From the NCBI RefSeq assembly GCF_000092825.1, contig NC_014168.1, forward strand, positions 1,479,946 through 1,543,945: a DNA stretch of 64,000 nt, read 5' to 3'. Source of the DNA: Segniliparus rotundus DSM 44985. GTDB lineage: Bacteria; Actinomycetota; Actinomycetes; Mycobacteriales; Mycobacteriaceae. Positions within the stretch are counted from its first letter, which is position 1; each line of letters begins with the position of its first letter. Both the position numbers and the translations under genes were made by a program. The notes beneath the pieces are model-generated. The model was not told where the DNA came from, did no database searches, and saw only the letters and a list, made by a program, of their open reading frames with translations. Positions 1 through 7,939 of the stretch are shown here, one piece after another.

Positions 1-419
1 GGGTGCGCGAGGCCGAAGCGGGGGGAGCCAGGGTTGCGACCGGCGGGGTCCGTTCTGGAACGAGCTACGCCCCCACAGTTCTGACCGGCGTGCCGCACGA
101 CGCGAAAGTCATCGCCGAAGAAGTGTTCGGCCCGGTCCTCTCGATTTTGCCAGTGGATTCCGTTGACGAGGCGTTCGCGAAGGTGAACGATTCCCGCTTC
201 GGATTGCAGACCGGCGTGTTCACCCACGACCTGGGCATTGCGTTCCAGGCCGGGCGCGAGCTTGAGGTCGGGGGGGTGATCGTCGGCGATGTGCCCTCCT
301 ACCGGGCGGACCAGATGCCCTACGGCGGCGTCAAAGACTCCGGGGTCGGTCGCGAAGGAGTGCGCAGCGCGATGGAGGACTTGAGCGAGGAGCGCGTCCT
401 CGTGCTGACCGGCGTGTGA
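1..419 (+). CDS. Aldehyde dehydrogenase family protein, C-terminal part (partial at window start)
   Basis: This is the C-terminal ~138 residues of an NAD(P)-dependent aldehyde dehydrogenase; the start and the catalytic Cys lie upstream of the window. The segment EEVFGPVLSI and the tail MPYGGVKDSGVGREG are hallmark ALDH-superfamily motifs, the latter typical of semialdehyde or lactaldehyde dehydrogenase-like members. The frame is open from the first base and ends at a TGA at 417-419. The substrate cannot be told from this part. It is followed by an 80-nt gap holding the operator-like repeats of the next gene, so it is probably a separate transcription unit. Confidence 0.9.
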   Translation, partial: VREAEAGGARVATGGVRSGTSYAPTVLTGVPHDAKVIAEEVFGPVLSILPVDSVDEAFAKVNDSRFGLQTGVFTHDLGIAFQAGRELEVGGVIVGDVPSYRADQMPYGGVKDSGVGREGVRSAMEDLSEERVLVLTGV

Positions 420-461
420 GCAGCCCGAGCTCTGCTCGCGCGCCAAACTGCAAACACAGAG

Positions 462-493
462 TGCTTGCAAGTGCTAGCAAAGCTTGCTAGCAT
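462..493 (+). promoter_or_regulatory. Operator-like inverted repeat overlapping a -10 element
   Basis: Three copies of a 9-bp half-site occur here: TGCTTGCAA (462-470), TGCTAGCAA (472-480), and its exact inverse TTGCTAGCA (484-492). The first two are 10 bp apart, about one helical turn, and the last two form a perfect palindrome with a 3-nt spacer. The right arm overlaps a TANNNT hexamer, TAGCAT (488-493), placed 6 nt before the ATG at 500. A protein bound here would block the -10. The XRE regulator encoded immediately downstream is the obvious candidate for binding (inference). Confidence 0.6.
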
Positions 494-499
494 GGGGTC

Positions 500-1036
500 A
501 TGGGTCGAGAGGTCAAAGAGATCTGGGATATCCGTGAGATCGGAGACGTCGGCGAGTACATCCGGACCCAGCGGGAGCTCGCCCAGGTCTCATTGCGTCA
601 ATTGGCCCAGAGGGCTGGGGTCAGCAACCCGTACCTCAGTCAGATCGAACGAGGTCTTCGGAATCCATCCGCCCAGGTGATGGGTCAGATCGCCAAGGCT
701 TTGCGGCTCTCGGCGCAGGCCATTGACACGCAAGCGGAGGTTTTGGGGCCCTGTCAGGGTTTTACGCCCGCGTCCGAGGTCCGCGTCCAATGGGGAGCCC
801 GCGAGAGCGGCGGGCAGAACGCTTCCGCCCCAGTTCGCGCGGATCGCGGCCCGAACGTGGTGCGCGCGGCGGTGCTGGCCGACGGGTCGATCACCGAGCG
901 GCAAAAAGAAGCGTTGATCCAGGTCTACGAAGCTTTTGTCCAAGAGTCTCTGCGAACACGGGGGCTTGATGACCAAACAACCGACCAGATTGAAGGAGAT
1001 TGCCATGGCAGAGCAGAAGACGGCCTCGAATCTTGA
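500..1036 (+). CDS. XRE-family helix-turn-helix transcriptional regulator (Rv0474-like)
   Basis: A predicted DNA-binding regulator of 178 residues. Residues ~18-72 form a Cro/C1-type HTH: RTQRELAQVSLRQLAQRAGVS, then NPYLSQIERG, then NPSAQVMGQIAKAL. The rest has no catalytic motif. A helical segment near residues 130-155 (ITERQKEALIQVYEAFVQE) may dimerise. The ATG at 500 sits 6 nt after TAGCAT, suggesting a leaderless message, and no Shine-Dalgarno is visible. The next gene starts inside this one at 1005 in another frame, with a 32-nt overlap, so the two are probably cotranscribed. In M. tuberculosis the equivalent gene also precedes hbhA. Confidence 0.88.
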   Translation: MGREVKEIWDIREIGDVGEYIRTQRELAQVSLRQLAQRAGVSNPYLSQIERGLRNPSAQVMGQIAKALRLSAQAIDTQAEVLGPCQGFTPASEVRVQWGARESGGQNASAPVRADRGPNVVRAAVLADGSITERQKEALIQVYEAFVQESLRTRGLDDQTTDQIEGDCHGRAEDGLES

Positions 1037-1544
1037 TATCAAGGCCCCGTTTTACGCGGCTGTCGGCTTCGGCGACCTCGCCCTCGCCGCAGTGAGCGAC
1101 ATCGTCGAGAAGATTCGCGAGACTGCGGAGGACGCCGCGAGCGAGGTTCGGGCGAAGGTCGACGAGGCGCGGGACAAGCATCTGCCGAAGAAGGCCGAGA
1201 AGATCGAGCAGAGCGACATCAAGGACATCCTGACCAAGTTCTCGCCGGAGGAGCTGCGCAAGGTGGCCGAAGCGTACAGCAAGGTCGCGCTCGACATCTT
1301 CAGCCACCTGGCCGAGCGCGGCGAGGAGGCCACCAAACGCCTGCTCAAGTCAGGCGAGGTGCAGGATGTGAAGAACGCGGTCGCGAACAAGGCCGACCAG
1401 GCCCGCGAGCTGACCGACGAGGCGCTCGGCAAGGTCGCGAGCGGCACTCGCGCGCTCGGCGAGCGAGCCAGCAAAGCCACGAACAGCAGCGCCGCTCGCC
1501 GCTCGGGCGCCGCGGCGAAGAAAAGCCGACCCGCCGCCAAGTGA
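1005..1544 (+). CDS. hbhA: Heparin-binding hemagglutinin (HBHA)-like protein
   Basis: A 179-residue homologue of mycobacterial HBHA, a surface adhesin that binds heparan sulphate. It has a short N-terminal hydrophobic stretch (APFYAAVGFGDLALAAV), then a long charged coiled-coil-like region of EK/ER/EA repeats to about residue 150. The C-terminus is short and basic (RRSGAAAKKSRPAAK) rather than the long Lys-Ala-Pro repeat tail of M. tuberculosis HBHA, which carries heparin binding and methylation. A strong ribosome site (GAAGGAG) precedes the ATG at 1005. It follows the XRE gene as in Rv0474-Rv0475. Its stop codon lies within a large hairpin. Confidence 0.85.
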   Translation: MAEQKTASNLDIKAPFYAAVGFGDLALAAVSDIVEKIRETAEDAASEVRAKVDEARDKHLPKKAEKIEQSDIKDILTKFSPEELRKVAEAYSKVALDIFSHLAERGEEATKRLLKSGEVQDVKNAVANKADQARELTDEALGKVASGTRALGERASKATNSSAARRSGAAAKKSRPAAK

Positions 1545-1602
1545 GCAGAGCGGGTGTTCGGCCGCCCGACGCCCGCAGGGCGGCCGAACACCCGCTCTGC
1601 TC
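1543..1602 (+). terminator. 25-bp perfect inverted repeat, terminator-like
   Basis: Two exact 25-nt inverted arms (1543-1567 and 1578-1602) flank a 10-nt loop and are followed by TCTGGGTTTT. The left arm begins within the TGA of the HBHA-like gene. The position immediately after an operon and before the next start (1625) fits an intrinsic terminator of the actinobacterial type with a modest T-tract. Confidence 0.7.
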
Positions 1603-1624
1603 TGGGTTTTGGCATACTGTCACG

Positions 1625-2674
1625 ATGCGTGCTTTGCTTCGTGTTCTCCGCTCGGCGCTGCCGTCCATCGGGGCCTTGGGCTCCGCTGCCGCTGGAGGAT
1701 TGTTGTGGCCGGTCACCCCAGCCACCCGCCCCGACTTCGCCCCGCCCCGCACGCCCGGACGCGAGTCGTGGGTGAGCAGCACAGGCGGGGCGCGTTTGCG
1801 CGTGGTGACGTACGGCCCCGAAGAGGCGCAGCCCTTCGTCTTCGCCCACGGCTGGACGTGCGACGCGCAAGTGTGGTTGCCGCAGGTGCACGCGCTCGCG
1901 GAGAAGTATCGAGTGATCACGTATGACCAGCGGGGGCATCTGCGCAGCACGCTGGGCGACGAACCGTTCCGCGTCGAATTCCTCGGCGACGACCTCGCCG
2001 CTGTTTTGGCCGCCACCTTGAGGGCGGGCGAGCGGGCGGTGATCGCGGGCCACAGCATGGGCGGCATGAGCATCATGGCATGGGCGCTGCACCACCCGGA
2101 GCAGGTGCAGGAGCGGGCCAGCGCGGTGGTCCTCACCGCGACAGGCGCCCACGGACTGCTCGGCAAGGCGACCATTCCCTTCCTGGGCAGCGGCACCCGG
2201 CTCACGTCGTTGTTGGCCGGGGCGGCCGTCTTTCCTTTAGCCCTTCCCCTGCCGATGAATTTTTCGGTGGTGAGAAAGTCTGCCGCAGCCCGGTTCATTG
2301 TCCGCAATATCGTCTTGTCGCCCGAGGCGGACGACGCGGCCACCGACCTGACCACGGCTATGGCGTTTCGCTGCCCGCCCGACGCGCGCGCCGCGTGCAT
2401 TAAAGCACTGACCAAGAGCCTCGACGTGCGCGCTGGTCTGCGCAACCTCACCGTGCCCACAGTCGTGGTCGCTGGCGGGCAGGATTATATGACTCCGGTC
2501 GCGCATAGCTACGAGATGGCAGACGTCCTCGCCGAGACCGGATGGCTGGAGCGGCTGGTGGTCTTTCCGGGCTCAGGGCACATGGTGGCGCTTGAGGCCA
2601 CGGAGGAATACAACGCTTTGCTGGCCGAGATCGCGGAGAAGTCAGCAAAAGCCTTCGTGGAAGCGGGTCGATGA
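1625..2674 (+). CDS. Alpha/beta hydrolase
   Basis: A 349-residue alpha/beta-hydrolase. The catalytic features visible are the oxyanion region [12 protein letters not shown], the nucleophile elbow GHSMGGMS (Ser), an Asp in AGGQDYMTP, and a His in GSGHMVALE. The N-terminus ([23 protein letters not shown]) is hydrophobic and may be a membrane anchor or weak export signal. I chose the ATG at 1625 because upstream codons fall in the terminator hairpin. Its stop overlaps the deoC start (ATGA), so the two form an operon. The substrate is unknown; lipase/esterase or epoxide-hydrolase-like activity is possible. Confidence 0.85.
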   Translation: MRALLRVLRSALPSIGALGSAAAGGLLWPVTPATRPDFAPPRTPGRESWVSSTGGARLRVVTYGPEEAQPFVFAHGWTCDAQVWLPQVHALAEKYRVITYDQRGHLRSTLGDEPFRVEFLGDDLAAVLAATLRAGERAVIAGHSMGGMSIMAWALHHPEQVQERASAVVLTATGAHGLLGKATIPFLGSGTRLTSLLAGAAVFPLALPLPMNFSVVRKSAAARFIVRNIVLSPEADDAATDLTTAMAFRCPPDARAACIKALTKSLDVRAGLRNLTVPTVVVAGGQDYMTPVAHSYEMADVLAETGWLERLVVFPGSGHMVALEATEEYNALLAEIAEKSAKAFVEAGR

Positions 2675-3345
2675 GCGCACTGCGGCGAGCTGCGGTCGCC
2701 GCGATGGTCGAGCACACGCTGCTCAAACCGGAGGCCCTGCCCGAACATGTCGCCGCCGCTGTCGCGCAAGCGCAATCCCTCGGCGTGCTCGGCGTGTGCC
2801 TTTCGCCTTCTGCGCTGCCGGTCTCGGCCCCCGGCCTGGTGCTTGTCACGGTGGTGGGGTTTCCCTCGGGCCGCCACCATGCGGCAATCAAAGCAGCCGA
2901 AGCTGCGCTCGCCGCCAGTCAGGGAGCGCGCGAGATCGACATGGTCATCGACTTCTCCAACTCGCTTCTCGGCGACTACGAGGCGGTGGAACGCGAAGTG
3001 TCGACGGTCCGCGCGGCCTGCGGTGACGCGAAGCTGAAAGTCATCATCGAATCGGAGGCGCTGCTCGTCCTCGCGTCGGATGGCGCGAAGGCTGTGGCTG
3101 AAACCTCGCGCGCGGTGGAGCGCGGAGGCGCAGAATTTGTGAAAACCTCCACCGGCTTCCACCCAGCTGGCGGTGCGAGCGTCACGGCAGTCTCACTCAT
3201 GTCAGCTGCGGTCAGCTCGCGCGTGCAGATCAAGGCCAGCGGGGGAATTCGCACTGGAGAGCAGGCCAGGGCCTTGATAGAAGCCGGAGCGCACCGCCTG
3301 GGGCTGTCTGGCTCAAAGGACGTCTTGGCGGATTTCCCTGTTTGA
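2671..3345 (+). CDS. deoC: Deoxyribose-phosphate aldolase
   Basis: DeoC splits 2-deoxyribose-5-phosphate into glyceraldehyde-3-phosphate and acetaldehyde in deoxynucleoside catabolism. The 224-residue protein has the class I aldolase signature: the Schiff-base Lys in [15 protein letters not shown], the second Lys in [10 protein letters not shown], and the N-terminal EHTLLKP. The length is normal for bacterial DeoC. The ATG overlaps the stop of the alpha/beta hydrolase by 4 nt (ATGA), implying translational coupling. In mycobacteria deoC (Rv0478) lies in the same order, followed convergently by the DUF2993 gene. Confidence 0.96.
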   Translation: MSALRRAAVAAMVEHTLLKPEALPEHVAAAVAQAQSLGVLGVCLSPSALPVSAPGLVLVTVVGFPSGRHHAAIKAAEAALAASQGAREIDMVIDFSNSLLGDYEAVEREVSTVRAACGDAKLKVIIESEALLVLASDGAKAVAETSRAVERGGAEFVKTSTGFHPAGGASVTAVSLMSAAVSSRVQIKASGGIRTGEQARALIEAGAHRLGLSGSKDVLADFPV

Positions 3346-3367
3346 CGGCACTCCGCCTGAGCGTGAG

Positions 3368-3412
3368 CCGGCAGAGCGCGACCCGGCAGAGCGCGACCCG
3401 GCAGAGCGCGGA
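3368..3412 (+). repeat. Three tandem 15-bp repeats in a convergent intergenic gap
   Basis: The unit CCGGCAGAGCGCGAC occurs three times in tandem (3368-3382, 3383-3397, and 3398-3412 with one change). It fills most of the space between the convergent ends of deoC and the DUF2993 gene. It has no coding role and forms no clear hairpin. It is a possible strain-variable minisatellite. Confidence 0.8.
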
Positions 3413-3413
3413 C

Positions 3414-4664
3414 TCACTCCACCGGGCGCAGGGCGGAGCATTTCGTGCCCTTCACCAGGGGAGCGTTTTCCGCGTAGAACTGGAAGACGATCGAGTCGTG
3501 CTTGACTTGCACGGACTTCGCTTTCAGCCCCATGGGATAGCTGGCGATCTTGCCCGCGACCTGCTCGATGGCAGGGCGGGCCATCGAGTTCACCACCCCG
3601 GACACGTCGATGCCGATCTTGCGGAAGTCAGGCAGGTCGATGCTCTGGATGTGGATTTGCAGGTTGTGCTGCTTGTCGATCTCGGGTTTCACGACAATGA
3701 CAGCTCGTGCCTGCAGGACGCCGATCGTGCCGTTCACATCGACCGAGAACTGGTTGTGCAGCTGGTCGAGTGTGACGGCGTTCACTGATGTGATCGGGGA
3801 GCGGGTCTGATTGGGATCTTTCAGCTTGGGGTTGGCGAGAGTCTGGCGGATGCCATCGGCAGTCCACACCGCCTGCGCTGTCATATGCCCGACGGAGCCG
3901 CCGTCCTTGACGACGTGGATGTCGTCCATCCGCGCGGAGACGTCCAAGCCTTTGATGGCCTCTTTGAGCTCGACTTGCCCGTGCTGGTTGTATTTGTCCA
4001 CGGCGCTGTTCTTCGCTTCGACCGCGAGATAGGGGATCTCGTGGTCGATCAAGCTCGCCAGCAGGAATTTGTTGTGGTCGTAGTCCACCTTGGCTTCGGT
4101 GTTCAGGATGTTTTTGGCGGCCTCTTCAGCGCAGACGGCCAACAGATGCCGGGCCAGGACTTCGCCGCCGAGCACGCCCACCACGCCGAGCAGGAGCAGG
4201 ACCACGAGGCTGAGCGCGACGGTCTTCAGCCGCCCCTTGCCCGAACGGCCGCTCGGCTCCTCGTCGACGCTCCTCGGAGTGTCCGGGGCTGATCCAGGCG
4301 CGTCCTCTCCTGCCGAGGCCGCTGCGTCTGCTGCGGGGAATTCGGCTGTCGCGACCGAGGGGTCTTGTTCGGCTCGGGAGAGTTCAGCCGTCGCGTCGGC
4401 TGGGACAGGCGCGGGGAATTCGGTCGTCGCGACCGATGGGTCTTGCTCGACCGCGGGCAGCACGCTCGTTTCGTCTGCCGCGTCTTGGGCGGCGCCAGGG
4501 ATCACCGCCGTGGCCTCAGAGTCTTCCTGCGGGGCAGGAGGGCGCCCAGCAGCCGGAAGCTCTGTCGTCGCGTCGTCCTCGACGTGCGGTTTCTCCTTGG
4601 CCGGCTCTTCACCAAGGCGGCCTTGTGCTGGCTTGTTCGGGTCGGAATCGTTCGGATGGCTCAT
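3414..4664 (-). CDS. DUF2993-type membrane-anchored protein with acidic N-terminal region (Rv0479c-like)
   Basis: A 416-residue protein. Residues ~1-140 are low-complexity, acidic, rich in Ala, Glu, Thr and Pro, and probably cytoplasmic. A transmembrane helix follows (TVALSLVVLLLLGVVGVLGG), then ~240 residues that match the DUF2993/LmeA-like type of outside-facing lipid-binding domain. The N-terminal part repeats EQDPSVAT.EFPA twice, 26 residues apart, visible also in the DNA at 4333 and 4411. The ATG at 4664 shares its A with the TGA of the upstream nitrilase-like gene (TGATG), so the two are coupled. LmeA-type proteins act in lipoglycan maturation, but that role here is inferred. Confidence 0.8.
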   Translation of the reverse strand: MSHPNDSDPNKPAQGRLGEEPAKEKPHVEDDATTELPAAGRPPAPQEDSEATAVIPGAAQDAADETSVLPAVEQDPSVATTEFPAPVPADATAELSRAEQDPSVATAEFPAADAAASAGEDAPGSAPDTPRSVDEEPSGRSGKGRLKTVALSLVVLLLLGVVGVLGGEVLARHLLAVCAEEAAKNILNTEAKVDYDHNKFLLASLIDHEIPYLAVEAKNSAVDKYNQHGQVELKEAIKGLDVSARMDDIHVVKDGGSVGHMTAQAVWTADGIRQTLANPKLKDPNQTRSPITSVNAVTLDQLHNQFSVDVNGTIGVLQARAVIVVKPEIDKQHNLQIHIQSIDLPDFRKIGIDVSGVVNSMARPAIEQVAGKIASYPMGLKAKSVQVKHDSIVFQFYAENAPLVKGTKCSALRPVE

Positions 4665-5518
4665 CAATGCTGCACTGTACCAGTGTCTGCTTGGGGGATT
4701 CGCTTCCCGATGCCCGGCCCGAGCACAGGCAGCGCGGCGCGCGCTTGGTCGACAAGGCCGAGGTCCAGGTCCACGATCAGCAGCTCAGGACCTGCTCCGG
4801 CTTCTTTGAGAACCTCCCCGAACGGTGAGACCACCCGGCTGAACCCGATCCCCGTGGGCGCGTCAGAAGCGCGCGGCTTCTGCGACCGCCGTGTCGCACG
4901 AGGGTCTGCTTGACCGCATGCGATCACGAAGGACGTGCTGTCCAATGCGCGGGCAGCGGTGAGCACGCGCCATTGGTCGAGTTTGCGCGGTCCCGACCCC
5001 CACGAGGCGCTCACCACCGACAGGTGCGCCCCGCTCCGGGCGAGCTCTTGATACAGCCACGGAAAGCGCACGTCGTAGCATGCGGTGAGTCCGACTTTCG
5101 CCGTGCCCACATCGAATAGGACAAGTCTGTCGCCCGCTTCCACAGTGCGGGACTCGACGAATCCCAGCGCGTCGAAGAGGTGAATTTTGTCATACGCGCA
5201 GAGTTGCGCGCCGTCGGTGGCCAGCAGCGTGTTGCGCACCCTGTCTTCGCCGCGCGCGGCAGGGGAGAACATGCCGACGACAACGGCGACGCCGAGTTCT
5301 GCGGCGAGTTCGCGAATCCGGGTGGCCCACGGCCCGTCCGCCGGCTCGGCGACAGGCGCGAGCGGCTCCCCGAAGCAGCGCATGCTGGCTTCGGGGAAGA
5401 CGACGAGCTGCGCGCCGCGCCCCTGGGCTTCGCGTGCGCTTTGCGCGATGAGCGCGGCATTCTCCTCAGGGTCGGGACCAGAGAGAATTTGCGCTAATGC
5501 GACGCGCACGGCAGTCAC
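4664..5518 (-). CDS. Carbon-nitrogen hydrolase (nitrilase superfamily, Rv0480c-like)
   Basis: A 284-residue amidase/nitrilase-fold enzyme. The catalytic triad is visible: Glu in LVVFPEASM, Lys in YDKIHLFDA, and Cys in GLTACYDVRFPWLYQ. The N-terminus VRVALAQILSG is standard for the family. The GTG start at 5518 overlaps the stop of the DUF2505 gene by 4 nt (GTGA), and its own stop overlaps the DUF2993 start. Members include omega-amidases and Nit1-type deaminated-glutathione amidases; the substrate cannot be assigned here. Confidence 0.92.
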   Translation of the reverse strand: MTAVRVALAQILSGPDPEENAALIAQSAREAQGRGAQLVVFPEASMRCFGEPLAPVAEPADGPWATRIRELAAELGVAVVVGMFSPAARGEDRVRNTLLATDGAQLCAYDKIHLFDALGFVESRTVEAGDRLVLFDVGTAKVGLTACYDVRFPWLYQELARSGAHLSVVSASWGSGPRKLDQWRVLTAARALDSTSFVIACGQADPRATRRSQKPRASDAPTGIGFSRVVSPFGEVLKEAGAGPELLIVDLDLGLVDQARAALPVLGPGIGKRIPQADTGTVQH

Positions 5519-6180
5519 CAGGTTTGAATGATGTCCGCGGCGTCCTGCGCGGCTCGCTGCTCGGCGGCCCGAGGGTCGCTCTCATCCGGGCGCCACCCGT
5601 CGTGGAAGAACGCGTCCACTTCGCTTTCCGTCCACGCGGGGGGGCGGGGGGAGAGCCATTGGCACAGGTACTCGGCTTCGCCTCGGACGAGCTCTTTGAG
5701 GTTCACCAAGATCAGCTGCTCCAACTTCGGACCGATCATCGGGACGAACACCCGAATGTTCATGCTGCGTCGGATGAGCGTCCCGCCGGAGCCGCCGTCG
5801 ACCAGGCCGGTGCCGCTCTCCCGCATCGTCAAAGTGCCGTTGAACTTCCCCGGCGCGCCGGGGACGGAGGCGGAGAAGCTGCCGTTGTTCTCGTCTTCGT
5901 CCGCAAGGCCCGGCCGGAGAAATTTCTCCTTGCGGGTGATGTGCATGTCCACCTTCATGATCGACTTGGCGATCGGCGGCAGGTACTCTTTCGGGAATTT
6001 CTGCTTGATCTCGACCTCGACGAAGTCGTCGGTCTTCTCGAACCCCACGACCTCGGAACGGTCCGTGAGCTGGAGCCAGAGCCCCATGAGGTCGTCCCAG
6101 AACTGCTTGTCGGACAGTCCTTCAAAGACCCGCTGCGGCGGGTGCCGGTACCGAACCGGGAGATGCAATGTTCGCGCCAT
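5515..6180 (-). CDS. DUF2505 family protein
   Basis: A 221-residue protein of the DUF2505 (START/SRPBCC-like) type. The marks are an N-terminal beta strand with RYRHPPQRVFEGLSDKQFWDDL, a central strand region, and a C-terminal amphipathic helix (IGPKLEQLILVNLKELVRGEAEYL). No catalytic residues are evident; such folds usually bind hydrophobic ligands. It overlaps the nitrilase-like gene by 4 nt. A second, shorter member lies 107 nt upstream on the same strand, so the pair probably arose by old duplication. Confidence 0.8.
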   Translation of the reverse strand: MARTLHLPVRYRHPPQRVFEGLSDKQFWDDLMGLWLQLTDRSEVVGFEKTDDFVEVEIKQKFPKEYLPPIAKSIMKVDMHITRKEKFLRPGLADEDENNGSFSASVPGAPGKFNGTLTMRESGTGLVDGGSGGTLIRRSMNIRVFVPMIGPKLEQLILVNLKELVRGEAEYLCQWLSPRPPAWTESEVDAFFHDGWRPDESDPRAAEQRAAQDAADIIQTW

Positions 6181-6286
6181 CTTGAAAAGCTTACCTCCGT
6201 GTCCGCCGCAACAGCGGCGATCTGCGGCGTTCGGTGTCCGAACGAAATTCTTCTGCCGCTCTGGCCGGGCTGGGTTCCGCGCGGGG

Positions 6287-6808
6287 TCAGTGCGCGGCGA
6301 GCCAGGTGGTGGTGAAGTCTCGCTCTTTGTCCAGGAGCTCGACCACCTGGCCGGAGAGGGTGGATTCGATCTTTGCCCCCAAGAAAGGGATGCTCACTTT
6401 CACTTCGCCGCTGTAATGGATCGCGGAGCCGCCGGCGGCGTTCGGCGAGAGCGCCGCGTCGCCGCGCAACCGCGCGGGCGTGCCAGGGACGCTGACGGTG
6501 AACCAGCCGACCGCCGAGCCGTCTTCGAGGCCCCCCCAGTGCTCGCTGCGCTCGATGACCAGATTCCCGCTGCGCATCTTCGCGATCATCGGCGGAAGCT
6601 CGTCCTCAGGGATGACGTGGCTCGAGCGAACCGAGAACCAGCCTTCCTCCACCGGGTCCCCCTCAGGGTCGGGGCCGAATTCGAGCGTTGCGCCCTCGCC
6701 CCCGACCTCGTTGATCCGGTCCGACCAGTAGCTCTGGTCGGTGATCGCGTCGTGCAATCGTTTCGGGTCGACGGGGAACTCGGCGGAATAGTCAACAGGA
6801 GTGGCCAC
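6287..6808 (-). CDS. DUF2505 family protein (Rv0481c-like)
   Basis: A 173-residue paralogue of the neighbouring DUF2505 protein. It shares the layout FPVDPKRLHDAITDQSYWSDRI at the N-terminus and IPFLGAKIESTLSGQVVELLDKERDFTTTWL at the C-terminus. The start is a GTG at 6808, divergent from murB with only 24 nt between the start codons, so their promoters overlap. No function is known. A SRPBCC/START-like ligand-binding fold is inferred from the family. Confidence 0.8.
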   Translation of the reverse strand: MATPVDYSAEFPVDPKRLHDAITDQSYWSDRINEVGGEGATLEFGPDPEGDPVEEGWFSVRSSHVIPEDELPPMIAKMRSGNLVIERSEHWGGLEDGSAVGWFTVSVPGTPARLRGDAALSPNAAGGSAIHYSGEVKVSIPFLGAKIESTLSGQVVELLDKERDFTTTWLAAH

Positions 6809-6832
6809 CCAGGCAGGCTACCGTGTCAGGTG

Positions 6833-7933
6833 ATGAAAAGCGTGCAGCTCCCCCGAGAACTCGCGGCTCTTGGCGTAGAAATCCGCAAAGACATGACGTT
6901 TGCCCAGCTCACAACCCTCAGGGTGGGCGGGCCGATTGGCGTGATCGTTGACTGCCCCACGCATGAGAGCGTGTTCGCCGCCGCAGGCGCGCTCGCCGAC
7001 GCCCAAGTGCCGACGGTCCACCTCGGCGGCGGCAGCAATCTCGTGGCCGCCGACGAGGGCTGGCCGGGCGCGGTGTTGCGCGTGACGAGCCAGGGGCTGT
7101 CCGCCGAGGTGGAGCATGGTTCGGCACGCAGCGCTGTGTCTGTGGACGCGGGAATCGTCTGGGACGACTTGGTCGCCTTCACCGTCGAGTCCGGCCTCGG
7201 CGGGCTGGAGTGCCTGTCGGGCATTCCAGGCAATGCCGGGGCGAGCGTGAAACAGAACATCGGCGCGTACGGAGCCCAGCTCTCGGACTGCTTGGTCGCC
7301 GCAGAGCTGTGGAACTGGAGCACCGGCGAGCACCGCTGGGCGACTGCCGAGAGCTTGCGGCTGGGCTACCGCTCTTCGGCGATCCGCCGAGAAGAGTGCG
7401 TTGTCGTGCTCGCCTTGCGCCTGCGGCTGTCCTCGGACGGGCTGTCCGCTCCGATCCGATATCGGGAGTTGGCCGTCGAGGTGGGCGTGCGCGAAGGCGA
7501 GCGCGCCCCCGCGCGCGACGTGCGCGAGGCGGTTTTGCGCCTCAGGGCGGGCAAGGGGATGTTGCTGGACGAGGACGACCACGACACCTGGAGCACCGGC
7601 TCGTTCTTCGTCAACCCGGTGCTTTCCCAGCCCGACGCGGCGCGGTTGTTCCCGGAAGGGCCGCCCCGGGGCATGCCGTGGTACCCTGACGGGTCCAGCG
7701 CCAAGCTTTCGGCGGCCTGGCTCATCGAGCGGTCGGGGTTCGCGAAAGGTTTCCCCGGGGAGGGCTCCCCAGCGCGGCTCTCCACCAAGCACACCCTTGC
7801 GATCACCAACCGCGGGTCGGCCACAGCGGCCGACGTCCTGGCACTGGCCAAGCAGGTCCAGGCGGGGGTCTTCGACGCTTTTGGCGTGCGGCTTGAGCCT
7901 GAGCCTATTGTGCTCGGCGGCGGGCTGGACTGA
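6833..7933 (+). CDS. murB: UDP-N-acetylmuramate dehydrogenase
   Basis: MurB reduces UDP-GlcNAc-enolpyruvate to UDP-MurNAc with NADPH and FAD in peptidoglycan synthesis. The 366-residue protein has the FAD-binding LHLGGGSNLVAADEGWPG-type region (residues ~60-80), GLECLSGIPGNAGASVKQNIGAYG, the Tyr/Arg segment LGYRSSAIR, the catalytic Ser in TGSFFVNPV, and SAAWLIERSGFAKG. The ATG at 6833 fits the family N-terminus (FAQLTTLRVGGP). The gene stands between DUF2505 and the L,D-transpeptidase block as in mycobacteria (Rv0482), except that an alcohol dehydrogenase gene is inserted after it. Confidence 0.96.
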   Translation: MKSVQLPRELAALGVEIRKDMTFAQLTTLRVGGPIGVIVDCPTHESVFAAAGALADAQVPTVHLGGGSNLVAADEGWPGAVLRVTSQGLSAEVEHGSARSAVSVDAGIVWDDLVAFTVESGLGGLECLSGIPGNAGASVKQNIGAYGAQLSDCLVAAELWNWSTGEHRWATAESLRLGYRSSAIRREECVVVLALRLRLSSDGLSAPIRYRELAVEVGVREGERAPARDVREAVLRLRAGKGMLLDEDDHDTWSTGSFFVNPVLSQPDAARLFPEGPPRGMPWYPDGSSAKLSAAWLIERSGFAKGFPGEGSPARLSTKHTLAITNRGSATAADVLALAKQVQAGVFDAFGVRLEPEPIVLGGGLD

Positions 7934-7939
7934 GCGCGC

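Noticed and set aside
5528-7933. An 801-codon plus-strand open frame covering two DUF2505 genes and murB
   Set aside because: The first ~435 codons are antisense to real minus-strand genes. murB homology begins only at the ATG at 6833.
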